Positions 1 to 12,471 of a DNA stretch of 64,000 bases are shown here, in pieces. The notes beneath the pieces are model-generated. The model was not told the origin of the DNA. It worked only from the letters and a program-made list of their open reading frames with translations, and did no database searches. The position numbers and the translations under genes are program-made. The number at the start of each line of letters is the position of its first letter. The first letter of the stretch is position 1. Origin of the DNA: Maea johnstoni (lineage: Eukaryota > Annelida > Polychaeta > Spionida > Magelonidae); NCBI GenBank assembly GCA_963942565.1, contig OZ012696.1:19828459-19892458 (forward strand), read 5' to 3'.

Positions 1-685
<685 letters not shown>

Positions 686-2473
686 TCAAAAGCTATTTCA
701 AAAATTATAGACGACCTTCTTTTTCGACACAAAACGACAAAATTGCCAGCGTACAGTTCTGCTCAGGACCTCGCAAATAGATTTGCAACATTTTTCAAAG
801 AAAAAATTGACAAAATCAGAGATGAGCTACCTGATTGCTCTGACATCGACCTGAACATACCCTAGGATAAGCCTCCCTCAACTTTAAGCTTTCTTCAAAC
901 CACAACACAGGAGGAGGTATGGAAGATCATATGTAAATCTCCTTCGAAAAGTTGTACATTGGACCCGATACCCCCTTGGATGATCAGGGATGCCAAAAAT
1001 GAACTGCTTCCAACAATCACAGACATCATTAACGCTTCACTGATGTCAAGTGAAGTACCTACATCTATGAAATCAGCTGTGGTCACCCCTCTGCTTAAAA
1101 AAGCTACCTTAGACCCTGAGATACTAAAAAACTACCGCCCTGTTAGCAACCTTTCGTTTTTATCAAAGGTCTTAGAGAGGGTGGTTGCTCAGCGACTGAC
1201 AAGTTACATGGCAGATAACAATCTACATGAATACCTTCAATCGGTATATAAACCCGGTCACAGCACAGAGACAGCACTGGTGAAGGTACAGAATGACATT
1301 CTTACAAGCATTGACCAGCATTGAATTGTTATACTGATCCTACTTGACCTAAGTGCAGCATTTGATACCATCGACCATGATGTGCTGTTTTCTAGAATGG
1401 AAAGCACTCTGGGTATAACAGGGCCAGCCCTTGAATGGTTCCGTTCATATCTTAGTGACCGTACTCTTCGAGTTCAGATAGATGATTCATTCTCCGCATC
1501 ACAGGAAATCCTATGGTCTGTACCACAAGGATCAGTGTTGGGCCCTCTGCTCTTCCTGATTTACCTCCTACCCTTAGGAATACTGATACGAAAGCATGGT
1601 CTAGAACTCCATGCCTATGCGGATGATACGCAACTCTACATCTCTATCAAACCTATCAATCAGCGTGTAGTGGACGAAGGTGTAGCTAAGTTGGAAAACT
1701 GCCTCACTGACATCTACACATGGATGTCTCAAAATAAACTGAAATTGAATGCAGACAAGACAGAGGTGCTGGTCATGGGTACCCCACAGATGCGGGCGAA
1801 AATCTCCATTCCTAGTATTACCGTAAATGGTGTAATAGTACCAGTTCTTAATGAACCCGTCGGTAATCTGGGCGCTATTTTTGATCCGAACATGAATATG
1901 TCTGCACATGTATCAAAAGGTATCAAGTCTGCAAATTACCACCTTAGGAACATTGAGAAAATAAGGAAATTTCTCAATACTGATACAACCAAGAGTGCCA
2001 TTGTCTCACTGGTGACATCACGCCTTGACTATTGTAATGGACTTCTCTGTGGAATTACTGATGAGCTGCTATGCAGGCTCCAGAAAGTCCAAAACAATGC
2101 TGCTAGAGTGGTTAGTGGCTCCAAAAAGTATGATCACATTACACCAGTTCTGAAAGATCTTCACTGGCTGCCCATCAGGAAAAGGATTGAGTTCAAGATT
2201 CTGCTTTTGACTTACAAATGCATGCAAGGATGTGCCCCTCTATACTTGAGGGAACTGCTAGTCAAACAAGCTAATACAAGGACTCTAAGATCAAACACTA
2301 AGAACTTATTACAGATACCACTCACTAATCTGAAAAGGTTTGGTGACAGAGCATTCTGTGCCTATGCACCACGCCTTTGGAATGAGCTCCCTGACAACAT
2401 CAAGGCTGCTGAGAGTGTGCAAAACTTCAAGAAACAGCTGAAAACATTGCTATTTCGAAAGGAGTTTGATTGA
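686..2473 (+). pseudogene. LINE reverse transcriptase (L2/CR1-like), two in-frame stops
   Basis: One frame reads from 686 to 2473 and is interrupted only by TAG at 863-865 and TGA at 1322-1324. Visible blocks in order are NYRPVSNLSFLSKVLE, the PGHSTETAL finger/palm block, motif A LLDLSAAFDTIDHD, motif B' PQGSVLGPLLFLIY, motif C HAYADDTQLY, and the C-terminal block DLHWLPIRKRIEFKILLLTY followed by APRLWNELPDNIK. The YADD with TQLY and the HWLPI...RLWNELP block are typical of L2/CR1/Rex-type LINEs. The enzyme would copy element RNA into DNA at a nicked target. The endonuclease is missing, so this copy cannot move by itself. With only two stops over about 600 codons, it is a fairly young copy. 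Confidence 0.9.
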
Positions 2474-2556
2474 CTGTATGGACCATGACAACTGTCCAAT
2501 GACTCTAAAGCGCTTTTGAACATTATAGCTGGAAAGGGCGTATGGATATCTGAGGT
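686..2556 (+). mobile_element. 5'-truncated L2/CR1-like LINE
   Basis: A non-LTR retrotransposon copy on the plus strand. It contains the end of the linker region, a complete reverse transcriptase and the C-terminal region, but no endonuclease, so it is 5'-truncated where it meets the TA array. The 3' untranslated part (2500-2550) has the GCGCTTTTGAACAT...GG..AAAGGGCG pattern typical of L2-type tails. A diverged minus-strand copy of that tail lies at about 3815-3890. No clear target duplication was found. Confidence 0.88.
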
Positions 2557-3209
2557 TATTTGTGTATGTTTATGTTCCCTGCTTTCTCTGTATCTGAATG
2601 TGTGAATCTAAAAGGTGGAGGTCTTAACCAAGCAGTGCATGAATAGGCACAATTCCAATGTCATACCAGGTTATAAATGACCTAGCGGAATATCAATCGA
2701 ATGATTCCTCCTCATCTTCAAGCACAGATTGAATCCTTTCAAGCCCCCTTGGAAATGGCGGAATTTGATTTGTTGGTCATTGATTGATTGTGAAGTTTCT
2801 ATATCCTCAGTTCGTAGGTGATTGCCATAATCCTATTCCCCCAACGCCTCTTCAATGCATGCTCTCATATTAAGTTAGGACCTATTCGATATGAATCATC
2901 GCTTGACACCTCAACTCATATCATCTCATATCATAGCTGCCTTTTGAACGTTACTTGGATACCGTTACCACACAGCGAAAGGAGATTTTCTGGGACACTT
3001 TTGAGCTTAGATAAAAAAAAAAGTGGATAAGAAACCAGAAGGCAACCTGAACAAGCTGGCGAATATCCAAAAGTCGTATTCTGCGCATGTTTGTGCGCAA
3101 ATTTCTCTGTAAGGTTAACGATATGAGAGCCCTCGTTGGTCTTGTCTCCTATTGATGTCACATTTATGCCAGATTCGAGACCCCTGGCATAGCCAGGTCT
3201 GCACTATAG
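2557..3209. other. Intergenic, nothing recognised
   Basis: No gene or repeat family identified beyond short AT-rich runs. The longest frames (about 70 codons) show no domain. Confidence 0.4.
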
Positions 3210-3262
3210 CGCATATAGTAATTTGACTCTCGTTACATATCCATTTTTTTATTCATCTAAGC
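3210..3262 (+). repeat. Dispersed 50-bp block, copy 1
   Basis: A block containing CTACATATCCATT-like sequence and TTTATTCATCTAA is closely matched at 35383-35433, with small differences. Both copies lie in otherwise unremarkable DNA, so they are probably two members of a dispersed repeat whose full extent I cannot define. Confidence 0.6.
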
Positions 3263-3655
3263 TTTGTACCATTCGCTTGATAGTTGACTGGATGATGGGG
3301 TCGGCAGTTGCCTAGTGAATACGATGCCTGGCCTTGACGGCTTGCTGGTGATAGGCTTTCAACAATTCGGGTTGAGTTGTAATTGGGTGTGCGGTTGGTC
3401 GTGAACCGGTTGCCGGTTGAAGCATTGACTGACCCGGGGATGACTTTTGCCATGATGCTTACTTTATACAAAAACGGATCTTTTAAGAAATTTGTACCAT
3501 TATGACTATAGCTGCTTATTATAAATAGTATCCTAAGATACCGTTTTAATACTGAATGTTTAAGCTACATTTTTTTCATATTCATTGAATTTGATGATTT
3601 GATGCATTTTCAGAAGAAATGTAAGATCATTCATCTTTGTTATATGATAAGGTGG
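3263..3655. other. Intergenic, nothing recognised
   Basis: No supported feature. Confidence 0.4.
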
Positions 3656-3659
3656 AGTT

Positions 3660-3733
3660 TATAATAATACTAATACTAATACTAATAATAATAATAATAT
3701 AACAATAACAATATAATTATAATAACATTAATG

Positions 3734-3790
<57 letters not shown>
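3660..3790. repeat. (TAA)n microsatellite grown from a LINE tail
   Basis: TAA-type repeats with a few ATG variants. They directly follow, on the minus strand, an L2-type 3' terminus at 3791-3890, so the array is best read as an expanded retroposon tail. Confidence 0.85.
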
Positions 3791-3791
<1 letters not shown>

Positions 3792-3895
3792 TATTTATAT
3801 TAATGATAATAATTGGAATTTTTATAGCGCCATTTCCATTCATAAAATGTTCAAAAGCGCTGCACATTGTCATAGTCATACTCATAGTCCACAAA
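3791..3895 (-). mobile_element. L2/CR1-like LINE 3' terminus
   Basis: Read on the minus strand it gives AGCGCTTTTGAACATTTTA, then GGAAATGGCGCTATAAA, then an ATT tail. This matches the 3' end of the LINE at 686-2556 (2508-2550). Only the 3' end is recognisable; upstream material has decayed or is absent. Confidence 0.7.
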
Positions 3896-3899
3896 GCCT

Positions 3900-4430
3900 C
3901 AATGGGCAATGTGTTTTAAGACACTTCTTGAAGGGCTAATTAAGTAAGAATCTGCATATACGGTCCCAATTTGTTATTTTATTGTACCATTTTTATGAAT
4001 ATCGGCCAAAAAGTCTTATTTCATAAAAGTAAACAATCTATGATTCGTAAACAAACACGTCGACCTGTCATTTTCTTAATATCATCTCATTAACATTTTG
4101 TGTAGATACTTTAGACACATTTCGGTGAAAATTAAACTCGGGAATTCTGACTGTTACCAATAATGGGATAAAATCTTGTTCCTGGAATTCCCATTATTCC
4201 TTTATAATTGCAAAAATAAATTCTAAACATGGCAGAACAGTTCTTCAAGTAGTGTTTGTATCTCTGTATATAGAATATATTTAGCAAAGGAAGAAAATAA
4301 TGTTGGACAATAAAATGTTCTTGACATAATTTGCACTATTCTTTGTATAGTACGTGAAAAGAAGATAAGTCGATGACCCCATGAATAAAAGTTTTTTTGA
4401 AAATCACTCTGCTTCATTCTTTATTCAAGT
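3900..4430. other. Intergenic, nothing recognised
   Basis: AT-rich DNA with no supported feature. Confidence 0.4.
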
Positions 4431-4432
4431 CC

Positions 4433-4535
4433 TTAAGTTGACCAGTACTACTGCAACCGAGTTAAAAGCCCCATCCGAAAAACATAGCTCACAGCAGAAT
4501 AGTCATATAACATGGTGTATCTCCAGATTCCTGAG
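4433..4535 (+). mobile_element. Diverged arm of the TTAA foldback element
   Basis: Starts at a TTAA and follows the left arm of the foldback element at 33108-33988: CTGCAA...AGTTAAAAGCCC..TCC..AAAACA, then GGTGTATCTCCAG.TTCCTG.GTGT. Only about 100 bp aligns, and no opposite arm was found. This is an old, truncated second copy of that family. Confidence 0.6.
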
Positions 4536-4573
4536 TGTAATCAGGTCAAAATCAAACAAAATCAAAAAGGTCA

Positions 4574-5034
4574 GAACCCCTCCAAAGTGAAATTGCACAC
4601 GAGATGTACCTGGCGAGTTTGCATGTAATGTTCCAATATAGATGGCTTGTGCACCCCTGAAGAAATAAATCTAATAAATCTAAAGGCATATTGCCATGAT
4701 TTGAGAACAAATTACATTGAAGCAGTCTTTTTGGCACAATGAAATTACATTTAAAGTTTTTGGCACAAATAAATCAAGTTTTAAAAACTAGGTAATAGCT
4801 GTTTTGCACGTTAGAGTCAACAGCAATTCCAACATTTGGAATACAGTACGAATACAAATCATCACCCTTTATCACAATAACTTCCTACTGCTCCACAAAT
4901 TCATTGATAATGTTTTTAACAATTCATGGATGACCTGCCTGCCCTTCCGCCTATCCTTTACCTAAGTCAGTGCTTTCTTGTGTATAAACAGGCCAGTACC
5001 TGTCGTGTGCAATTTCACTTCGTGGGGGGTGTCA
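4574..5034. mobile_element. Candidate MITE with about 40-bp inverted repeats
   Basis: Arms at 4574-4616 and 4990-5034 are inverted repeats centred on AAGTGAAATTGCACACGA. They enclose about 375 bp with no coding capacity. The structure suggests a non-autonomous DNA transposon. Target duplications are not clear, so exact ends are uncertain. Confidence 0.45.
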
Positions 5035-5630
5035 TTGTGGGGGGAATACTCCAAAGGCACTATTCTATCTTGATTTTTTCATTATGTTTAGCTAAAATAT
5101 GTAGCTTTCAAACAGTGTATAAATGATAAATACCGGCTTCCTCTTTTTCCTAAAATTTGGGGAAATGTAGCTAATTGCGTTTTTTGGGACACCCTGTATC
5201 TCTTTCCTCAGTTGCTAGTTCCAAAAGACTCTATGCTGAGTAGAGCCCCTCATGCCTGCTTTGTGTACAGGATAACATTTAAATGTCATTCCCTCTTTCT
5301 GTCAGGAAACCTGAGAGGCTTTTATGCAAAAGATCAGGCCAGCTGGGGCTAAAGATAGTATTGAATCAATGCATGAATTTGAAATCATAATAACGACCGA
5401 CACTGGTGGGGCCAAAATAATCCTTAAGCATTGGAAACGTGCTTTGGGTGATGATAGGACCCAGCATCAATACACCGAATAAAGTCTATTCACCAAACGA
5501 TCTTGCGCCAAAAGCTATCTGCTTGGCTAATTCGCCAGTTCTCAGAGACTGTTAATCACGAATAATTCTAGGAAATGGAATTTACTCTTATGAAATATCT
5601 CATCTAGACTTTATTTACAGTACCTCTCTC
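5035..5630. other. Intergenic, nothing recognised
   Basis: No supported feature. Confidence 0.4.
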
Positions 5631-5634
5631 AGCC

Positions 5635-6283
<649 letters not shown>

Positions 6284-6377
<94 letters not shown>

Positions 6378-6384
6378 CACACAT

Positions 6385-6447
<63 letters not shown>
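6284..6447. repeat. Compound (TA)n-(GA)n array
   Basis: TA from 6284 to about 6371, a short CACA bridge, then GA to 6447. It directly follows the hairpin element. Confidence 0.97.
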
Positions 6448-6448
<1 letters not shown>

Positions 6449-6750
6449 GACAATCGGACTCTCTTTGCTGATATTCTTGTTTCTGTGCAGTCGCATTGGA
6501 GTTGCCATAACCACTGCAGACATTAAGTTCCTACTAGAGAGGTCTTGGGGGTGCATTCCCCACCCACTTTCTAAAATAATATCCCTGGGATGCTTTCTGA
6601 GGCATTGGTATATTTGCAGTAAAAATGTGCTTAAATAATCAGATTCTTTTCAATTCATGACAATTTTCTAAAACTTCACAATCAAGGTAGAAACTTTGGA
6701 ATACAATTGATATTTAATACTTTCATCATAGTTGTTACTGTCAGAATCCT
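6448..6750. other. Intergenic, nothing recognised
   Basis: No supported feature. Confidence 0.4.
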
Positions 6751-6987
6751 ATGTCGAGCCAGTACTCACCTCAATTCCGATTACACATGAGACAGAAAGG
6801 TAAGTTAAACTCCCATAAATGGTGCAATGGTTGTCACCAGGATGAATTGGAGGATGCAAAACACAGTGTCATGCGCTATCCACCATATGCGGAATTCAGA
6901 GAGGCTCTATTTCATGATTTGAGCGAGATTAAAGATGGTTTTGGAAATTATCCTGATCGGAGCTGGTGTCCGAGATTATGCAGCTAA
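6751..6987 (+). pseudogene. LINE C-terminal zinc-knuckle fragment
   Basis: A short frame encodes KWCNGCHQDELEDAKHSVMRYP. This matches the C-x2-C-x8-H-x4-C knuckle at the end of many LINE polyproteins, except that the last Cys position reads Arg/Tyr. The spacing matches the knuckle of the LINE at 8996-13268 (CTQC...H...CP), so it probably belongs to the same family. It is a 5'-truncated, decayed 3' fragment. No target duplication was identified. Confidence 0.6.
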
Positions 6988-7680
6988 TGCCATGGACCAT
7001 TTTTGCTCGTGGTAGGCCCATTTATAGATAGAATGTACTTCGAATGCCTCCGGGCTAGGTCTGGGGTAGGCTAATTTCTCTCTGGGTCCAATAGCCAAAC
7101 ATTTACGATAAAGAACCACTTAAACTATTTCTCTCATGGTGCTTCGATTTAGTATTACAAGACCTGTCTGGGTGTCTCATTATAGTGAAGGATATACCAA
7201 TCCTTCTCAGGCACTTTTGTTCATAGTGTAATAACTTTTATGAATTATCTTGACTGAATATGCTATGCTTTTGTTTTTGCTTAACTAACAAAACTCTTTG
7301 TTGTGGCGTATCTGTTTATAGTTGTGATGGCCACTTTAGTTTACTCTTGCATTCTCTGATGCTAATGTTTATTTCTGATGTACTTTATTACATACATATT
7401 TTTTGTCTAGTTTAATTTCTTGTCAGTGCACTTACTTTGTGCTCTAATGCATTTTATGATTATGTTGTATTTCATAATGTATGCTTTTATGGCGAGTGCC
7501 ATGATCAACAAATATACATATATACACTACCTGTTGATAAATCGTGTGGAAAAGTGTATATATTCAATGCATTAATGTACAGCATGCCAACTTGTCTTAG
7601 CCTGAATTTGATTTTTATTAAAGGGTTAATAAACTGTGTTTTACTGTTGTATATATAATGCATTCCTGTTGTAGCACTAT
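6988..7680. other. Probable LINE 3' untranslated remnant and AT-rich DNA
   Basis: Follows the knuckle fragment. No further coding similarity is visible. It ends at the target duplication of the next LINE. Confidence 0.35.
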
Positions 7681-7692
7681 GATATTTCAATA

Positions 7693-8110
7693 TTGAGTGG
7701 CGACAAACTCAAAAGAGTGGCGACAAACTCAAAGCTCTACCAAATGAATAATAAAGATACAGAACTTTGTGAATATTGTCAACTAAGAGAAACAAATGTA
7801 CATGCATTTGTGTTATGTGAAAGGACCCACAACTTTTGGTCAGAAATTACACTTTTTTTTAACAAGAATTGCATATAGAAACTTTAGGTTGGAACATAGG
7901 ATATTGATATTTGGAGATACAGAAATGGATTCCCTCTTTAATCGTATAATTACTATAGCGAAAAAGGTAATATACCAAAATAGAGGGAAAAGAAATATAT
8001 ATTCTATGAGACAATTTGAAACATTACTTGAAATAGAGAGAGAATCAGAAGAAATATATGCAATTAATAACGATACTTTGGAGCTGTATTAGAGAAAGTG
8101 GGATAAATAT
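7693..8110 (+). pseudogene. Tx1/L1-like ORF2 C-terminus
   Basis: Translation gives LYQMNNKDTELCEYC, then H and C at knuckle spacing, then HNFWSEI. After a frameshift in the T run near 7855 it continues ILIFGDTEMDSLFNRIITIA and a basic segment, ending near LELY-stop-RKWDKY. The C-x2-C...H...C-x5-FW knuckle and the ILFGD...I.IAK.YIY block are the usual end of L1/Tx1 ORF2. A TAG near 8090 falls just before the expected end. Confidence 0.8.
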
Positions 8111-8418
8111 ATTACTGTATAGTGAAAAGGTGTTAATATCACATGGCATTGAGCAATTAATATATGACAACATACTAGCAACTTTTGTCAAGTCAATACT
8201 TTTTTTATTTTTTAAGTCCTCCAATGGTGTCCATGTATGTAAAGTAGGAGGCAGGTATCATTTGTACAAAGATGTAGATAAGATTGGAGATTTATGTAAG
8301 ATACTGTATACTTGAGATATGTGTCTGTACTCTGTTACATTTTATATATGTTTTATATATTCAGAAATGAAAATAAATGAACTCTGGGTTATCCAAAGTT
8401 CTTTAAAAACAAAAAAAA
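7693..8418 (+). mobile_element. 5'-truncated Tx1/L1-like LINE with 12-bp target duplication
   Basis: A complete short insertion. GATATTTCAATA occurs perfectly at 7681-7692 and 8419-8430 and flanks the element. The 3' end has an A-rich tail (8404-8418) after AAATAAATG. The body encodes only the end of ORF2. The 5' end carries a tandem 17-bp doublet (GTGGCGACAAACTCAAA twice). Perfect target duplications with a damaged frame indicate a moderately young insertion. Confidence 0.88.
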
Positions 8419-8430
8419 GATATTTCAATA

Positions 8431-8948
8431 CTTCTGCACCTGCTTGTGTCGACAAAAATCAACCTTTAAGCTCAACATACAATACAATTCTCAAATGAAA
8501 ACAAATTTGACATACATATTACTGAGTTAAAGGTCACTTTAATAAATGGAAATGCCATTTAACATAGCATATAGTTGTACCAAATATGCTCATATTCAAC
8601 AAATGAGAGAAATGCAACTTGCACATTTCAGAGCAAAACGTCCTTTTCAAATATCATTTACCATCACATGCATGGATATCAAAAGAGATCATTGTTGATT
8701 GGGAGACTTGACTGGCATATTAATAGACTGGGAATTCTGATAGGGAGGGGGGGGGGGGTAATGAAGGAATAATCAACACTTCTCCATCAAATAATTTCCT
8801 AATAAATAAGTTGATAAAATATCACCAATGTGTCTAAAAAGTTTGGGCCAGTGCAGGTTTAAGTGGGTTAATGCTTGTGTTTGTATGTGAGCAGAAAATG
8901 TCTTTCCTTACTTAATGAGTTCTGTCTATGAGACATGCTTAACTTAAT
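8431..8948. other. Intergenic, nothing recognised
   Basis: Contains a short G run near 8745-8758. Nothing else supported. Confidence 0.4.
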
Positions 8949-8995
8949 CCTTGGCGGCAGGAGATACCTTATCAAGTTATCAAAGATATAGAAGT
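8949..8995 (-). repeat. 47-bp target duplication, 3' side
   Basis: Matches 13269-13315 with one mismatch (T at 8965, C at 13285). It contains TTGGCGGCAGGAGA and CAAAGATATAGAAGT. The two copies bracket the LINE exactly. Confidence 0.85.
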
Positions 8996-9284
8996 ATTGT
9001 ATTGTATGTTTATTGACAGTACCGTGAGGTACTAAATCATAGCTATACAGACATTTTCATAAATAACAGTAACATATTACTGTCAAAACATATATACAGC
9101 TCCTCTGAAGGAGTGAACTTAAATTAAGTAAACAAAAATATATCTGATCTGTCGAGCCTGAGACACAAGTCAACTCTTAGAGAGACATAATTATATAATC
9201 GTGTATCGAGGTCAGGAAATATGTACAAATTAGCCTGGTGAACAGTGACATAGTGTCTTAGCTTAACCATCTGGAACGGTGTCA

Positions 9285-9898
9285 CAGTATACAAATATGC
9301 CATGCCAGTGTGGGTATCATGATGGAATGTCTCCCCGAGGGGAGACATTCCATCAGGATACCCACACTGGCATGGTATATTTGATTTATTATACCGAACA
9401 AACCCCATTTTGGTGAAATAACAATAAAAACAACAATTGATTTGTACAGGAATAAAACAATTTAATGAATACTCTTAAGAATGTCAATACATACATATTT
9501 ACAATTGTAGGTCAATGATGACTGGTGATTCACACATTCCCCGCTAGGCGTCACTAGTGACTACGGTAAACATGAAGGCCATCACTGATGGCATCAGTGA
9601 ACATGAAGACCATCAGTGAACATGATGACTGATGATTCACACATTCCCCGCTAGGCGTCACTAGTGACAACGGTAAACATGAAGGCCATCACTGATGGCA
9701 TCAGTGAACATGAAGCCCATCAGTGAACATGATGACTGGTGGTTCACACATTCCCCGCTAGGCGTCACTAGTGACAACGGTAAACATGAAGGCCATCACT
9801 GATGGCATCAGTGAACATGAAGCCCATCAGTGAACATGATGATTGCCAACTGTTAACTCAGCCAATCACAGCTTACGATTTTCAAGTGAGGTATAATA
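9285..9898. mobile_element. Hairpin-headed MITE, copy 2, nested in LINE
   Basis: A 92-bp hairpin (9292-9383) with the same stem as copy 1 (CAAATATGCCATGCCAGTG) but a shorter apex (CCCCGAGGGG). It is followed by ATTATACCGAACAAACCCC and three tandem 107-bp units, and ends GAGGTATAATA at 9898. The left end reads CAGTATAC rather than TATTATAC. It inserted into the LINE 3' region, so it is younger than that LINE. Confidence 0.8.
9517..9837. repeat. Three tandem 107-bp units inside the hairpin MITE
   Basis: Units start at 9517, 9624 and 9731, each beginning GATGACTG(G/A)TG and containing CATTCCCCGCTAGGCGTCAC. Copy 1 of the MITE (5933-6283) has a single unit, so the unit number varies between copies. 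Confidence 0.9.
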
Positions 9899-10003
9899 AT
9901 ATAGAATGACTCCTGTTACAGGTAGCATACATGATATTACACATAATACACTTCCTATAACTTGGAATAGGAAGACAACATACATTCTTGTAGAGTTGTA
10001 GAA

Positions 10004-10294
10004 TTATCTTTTACTTAATAGACGTCTATACATCCTTCGGATGTAGTGGCTTGAGACTTGCCAGATTTTGACCATGGAGTCGAAAGGAACGCCCGTGGGG
10101 TGTTTGCCCATTAGTACATAATATATGTTCTGTTGGTCTTGTAGCACATTACTAACGTGCTCGTCATCTATTGCACTCAACACATCAAACATTTCGCTCT
10201 TTATGTGCTCTGTATCCGGGCACTGCATGACTAGGTGCATCGTATCTTCTCTAATTCCCAACATACACTGTGTGCAGATTTTATGACTAAACAA
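10004..10294 (-). pseudogene. LINE C-terminal zinc-knuckle region
   Basis: Encodes KICTQCMLGIREDTMHLVMQ followed by CP, a C-x2-C-x8-H-x4-C knuckle presumed to bind nucleic acid, then a basic tail ending YIRRMYRRLLSKR. This is the end of the LINE polyprotein and lies just upstream, on the minus strand, of the 3' untranslated region that holds the nested MITE. Confidence 0.75.
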
Positions 10295-10309
10295 CTATTT
10301 TTTCAATCT

Positions 10310-12440
10310 TTAATCATGGTCTTTCAAAAGACTAGAGTTACAAATCAGCTTTGACATGCCTTCACAGTTACTAATAATATCGGGAATCAGGTCAGATAGG
10401 ATCCACCAGATTAAGAAGTAAGGTCTAACGATTATTTTAAATAGGAAGGTATTCTGACAGGTAATGCGATATTCATCGTCTTCCTGTACCCAAGCAATCT
10501 TCCATACCTTTCGTTTCCATTCTTGTTTGTCAAAATGGAACCCATTTTCAATCATGTTAATGCAGATGTCAAGAATCGAAATCTTTGCAAGTGTTTAAAA
10601 TATCAAACACTGGGCTATTATACTCGTTTATATTGCTCTTAGGCACGTCTATCTGGTACTCTCTAGTTCTATGGACTAAAATTTGCTTGCATATTGCATC
10701 ATCTGTCATTACCATTATTGTCCTTAAAAAGAGTAGCTTTTTGACTTTTACATAACGTTCAATACTAATCCATCCAAGTGAATAAACGGCCCTATAATTC
10801 GGCGTTCTGGTTGGGAACCTTTGGCATCGGCGGCCAACGTAACGTTGAAATTTTCTAAGAATATCTATTTCACCTGGTCTGAGAACCCATAGCTCACACC
10901 CAAAGGTAAGGATTGAAGCTATTATCGCCCAGAAGACTGTGTTACATATAGACATACAAACACCTTTAGACTTTATACCTATGCTTGTGATGGAATTGAA
11001 AGCTCGGCGGGCTCGACTTATCTTAGCTTCTGTCCTGGGTGTGGAGTTTCCATAGAGACAATTTTTTATGCCAACATGGTCGTACTCTTCTCGCTCTTTA
11101 ATTTTCTTCCCACCCATTGAGAAATTTCGGAATTTACTATTCTGTTTGGACACACAATTTGACTCACCATAGACCATAACCGCACTTTTACCGGCATTAT
11201 AATAAATACGCCATTTACAGGAATACCTATTGACAATATTGAGAACTTTGTCTGTATTATATTTAGACGTACTGCATAAAGACAAATCGTCGGCAAACCC
11301 AACTGGGCTAGCCGGAATGGCTAATATTCTAAAAACATAACCAGAAGCTTCTATTTCTTTTAAAAGCTGGTCAATGAAGGCAGTATACTTCAGGAGGGAA
11401 AGAATCACCCCCTGATGTATTCCGCACCTATTTTTGGTACCATTCTGAGTACTTTCCTGCTAATCTGACTTTGCATTTAAAATCCTCACAAGATTTATAT
11501 AAAAGGCGCCAAACTTTTCCAACCAGTCCTGCTTCGTGCAGCTGATAGAAGAGTCCGTCGGTCCAGACACTATCAAAAGCTTTCGAAGCGTCAAAATATG
11601 CCACAAAAACATTCCTGTTAGTGCCCAGACCGACGGCAATGGACTCTTGGAGTACCATGGCTGAGTGTATACAAGAAAAACCTTTCTTGCATGCTCCCTG
11701 CCATGGAGAAATAATGTCATGCGCATGCCACCAATTCTTTACTCTTCCCCAGAGGAGGATTTCGAACATCCTATTCATGCAGGTCAAGAGGGTGATACCT
11801 CAATAATTATTTACATCGAGTGGACATGTGTTCTTGCCTTTATACAGAGGTATCATTGTACCTCGTCGAGAATTTGTTGGGACAAACTCCAAATTAATGA
11901 TGCTATTAAAGATCAGGGTAAGTAAATCTATAACACCATGACCTGCATGAACAAGATGCTCAGTGGTGAGGCTATCACAACCTGCTGCTTTGCCCTTCTT
12001 AAGAGATTTCACACCTATTATGATTTCATCATTGGAGAAAGGTTGTTGCAGGAATTGATCTTCTTCAACTAGTGAATACCATTCAGTAACCATTCTTGAG
12101 ACATGATCAAAATGTTGTTGGTCAAATGTCGGGGATTCCCTGGGTTGGGCTATCTCTTCAAAATGATCCCTCCAAACTCTTACAACTTGATCTATATCAT
12201 GAACTACCTTCTTATCGTTATCCCTAATAACAAATACCTCACACTGATTAGGGTTCCTAGCTTTCTTAATTTTCTTCCAAAATGTGTTCTTATCATTTTG
12301 GGCTGCATTAAGTAGGTCTTCTACCTCCTTCCTGTCAATTATTTTTTGAACATTCTTTTAAGTTCTCCGAAAAATATTCTTTGCTGCTTTGTGGTTTAAG
12401 TAGAGCTTGTTGTCTTGATCCCGAGGTTTACCTGCATCCT
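10310..12440 (-). pseudogene. LINE reverse transcriptase and linker, several frameshifts
   Basis: The reverse transcriptase is spread over three frames. 11800-12093 holds the fingers (SLKKGKAAGCDSLTTEHL, then MIPLYKGKNTCPLDVNNY). 11428-11787 holds GACKKGFSCIHSAMVLQE and motif A VAYFDASKAFDSVW. 10569-11408 holds GIHQG..LSLLKYTAFI (B'), motif C GFADDLSL and the thumb with FGCELWVLRPGE. 10310-10555 is the connection toward the knuckle. The linker at 12100-12440 is decayed. The order, and similarity to 45543-47870, show one family. At least three frame changes make it nonfunctional. Confidence 0.85.
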
Positions 12441-12471
12441 TCCATCTGCGATAATGATCGACCTTTGATTT

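Noticed and set aside
1601-1926. Minus-strand frames within the L2-like LINE
   Set aside because: Shadows of the reverse transcriptase frame.
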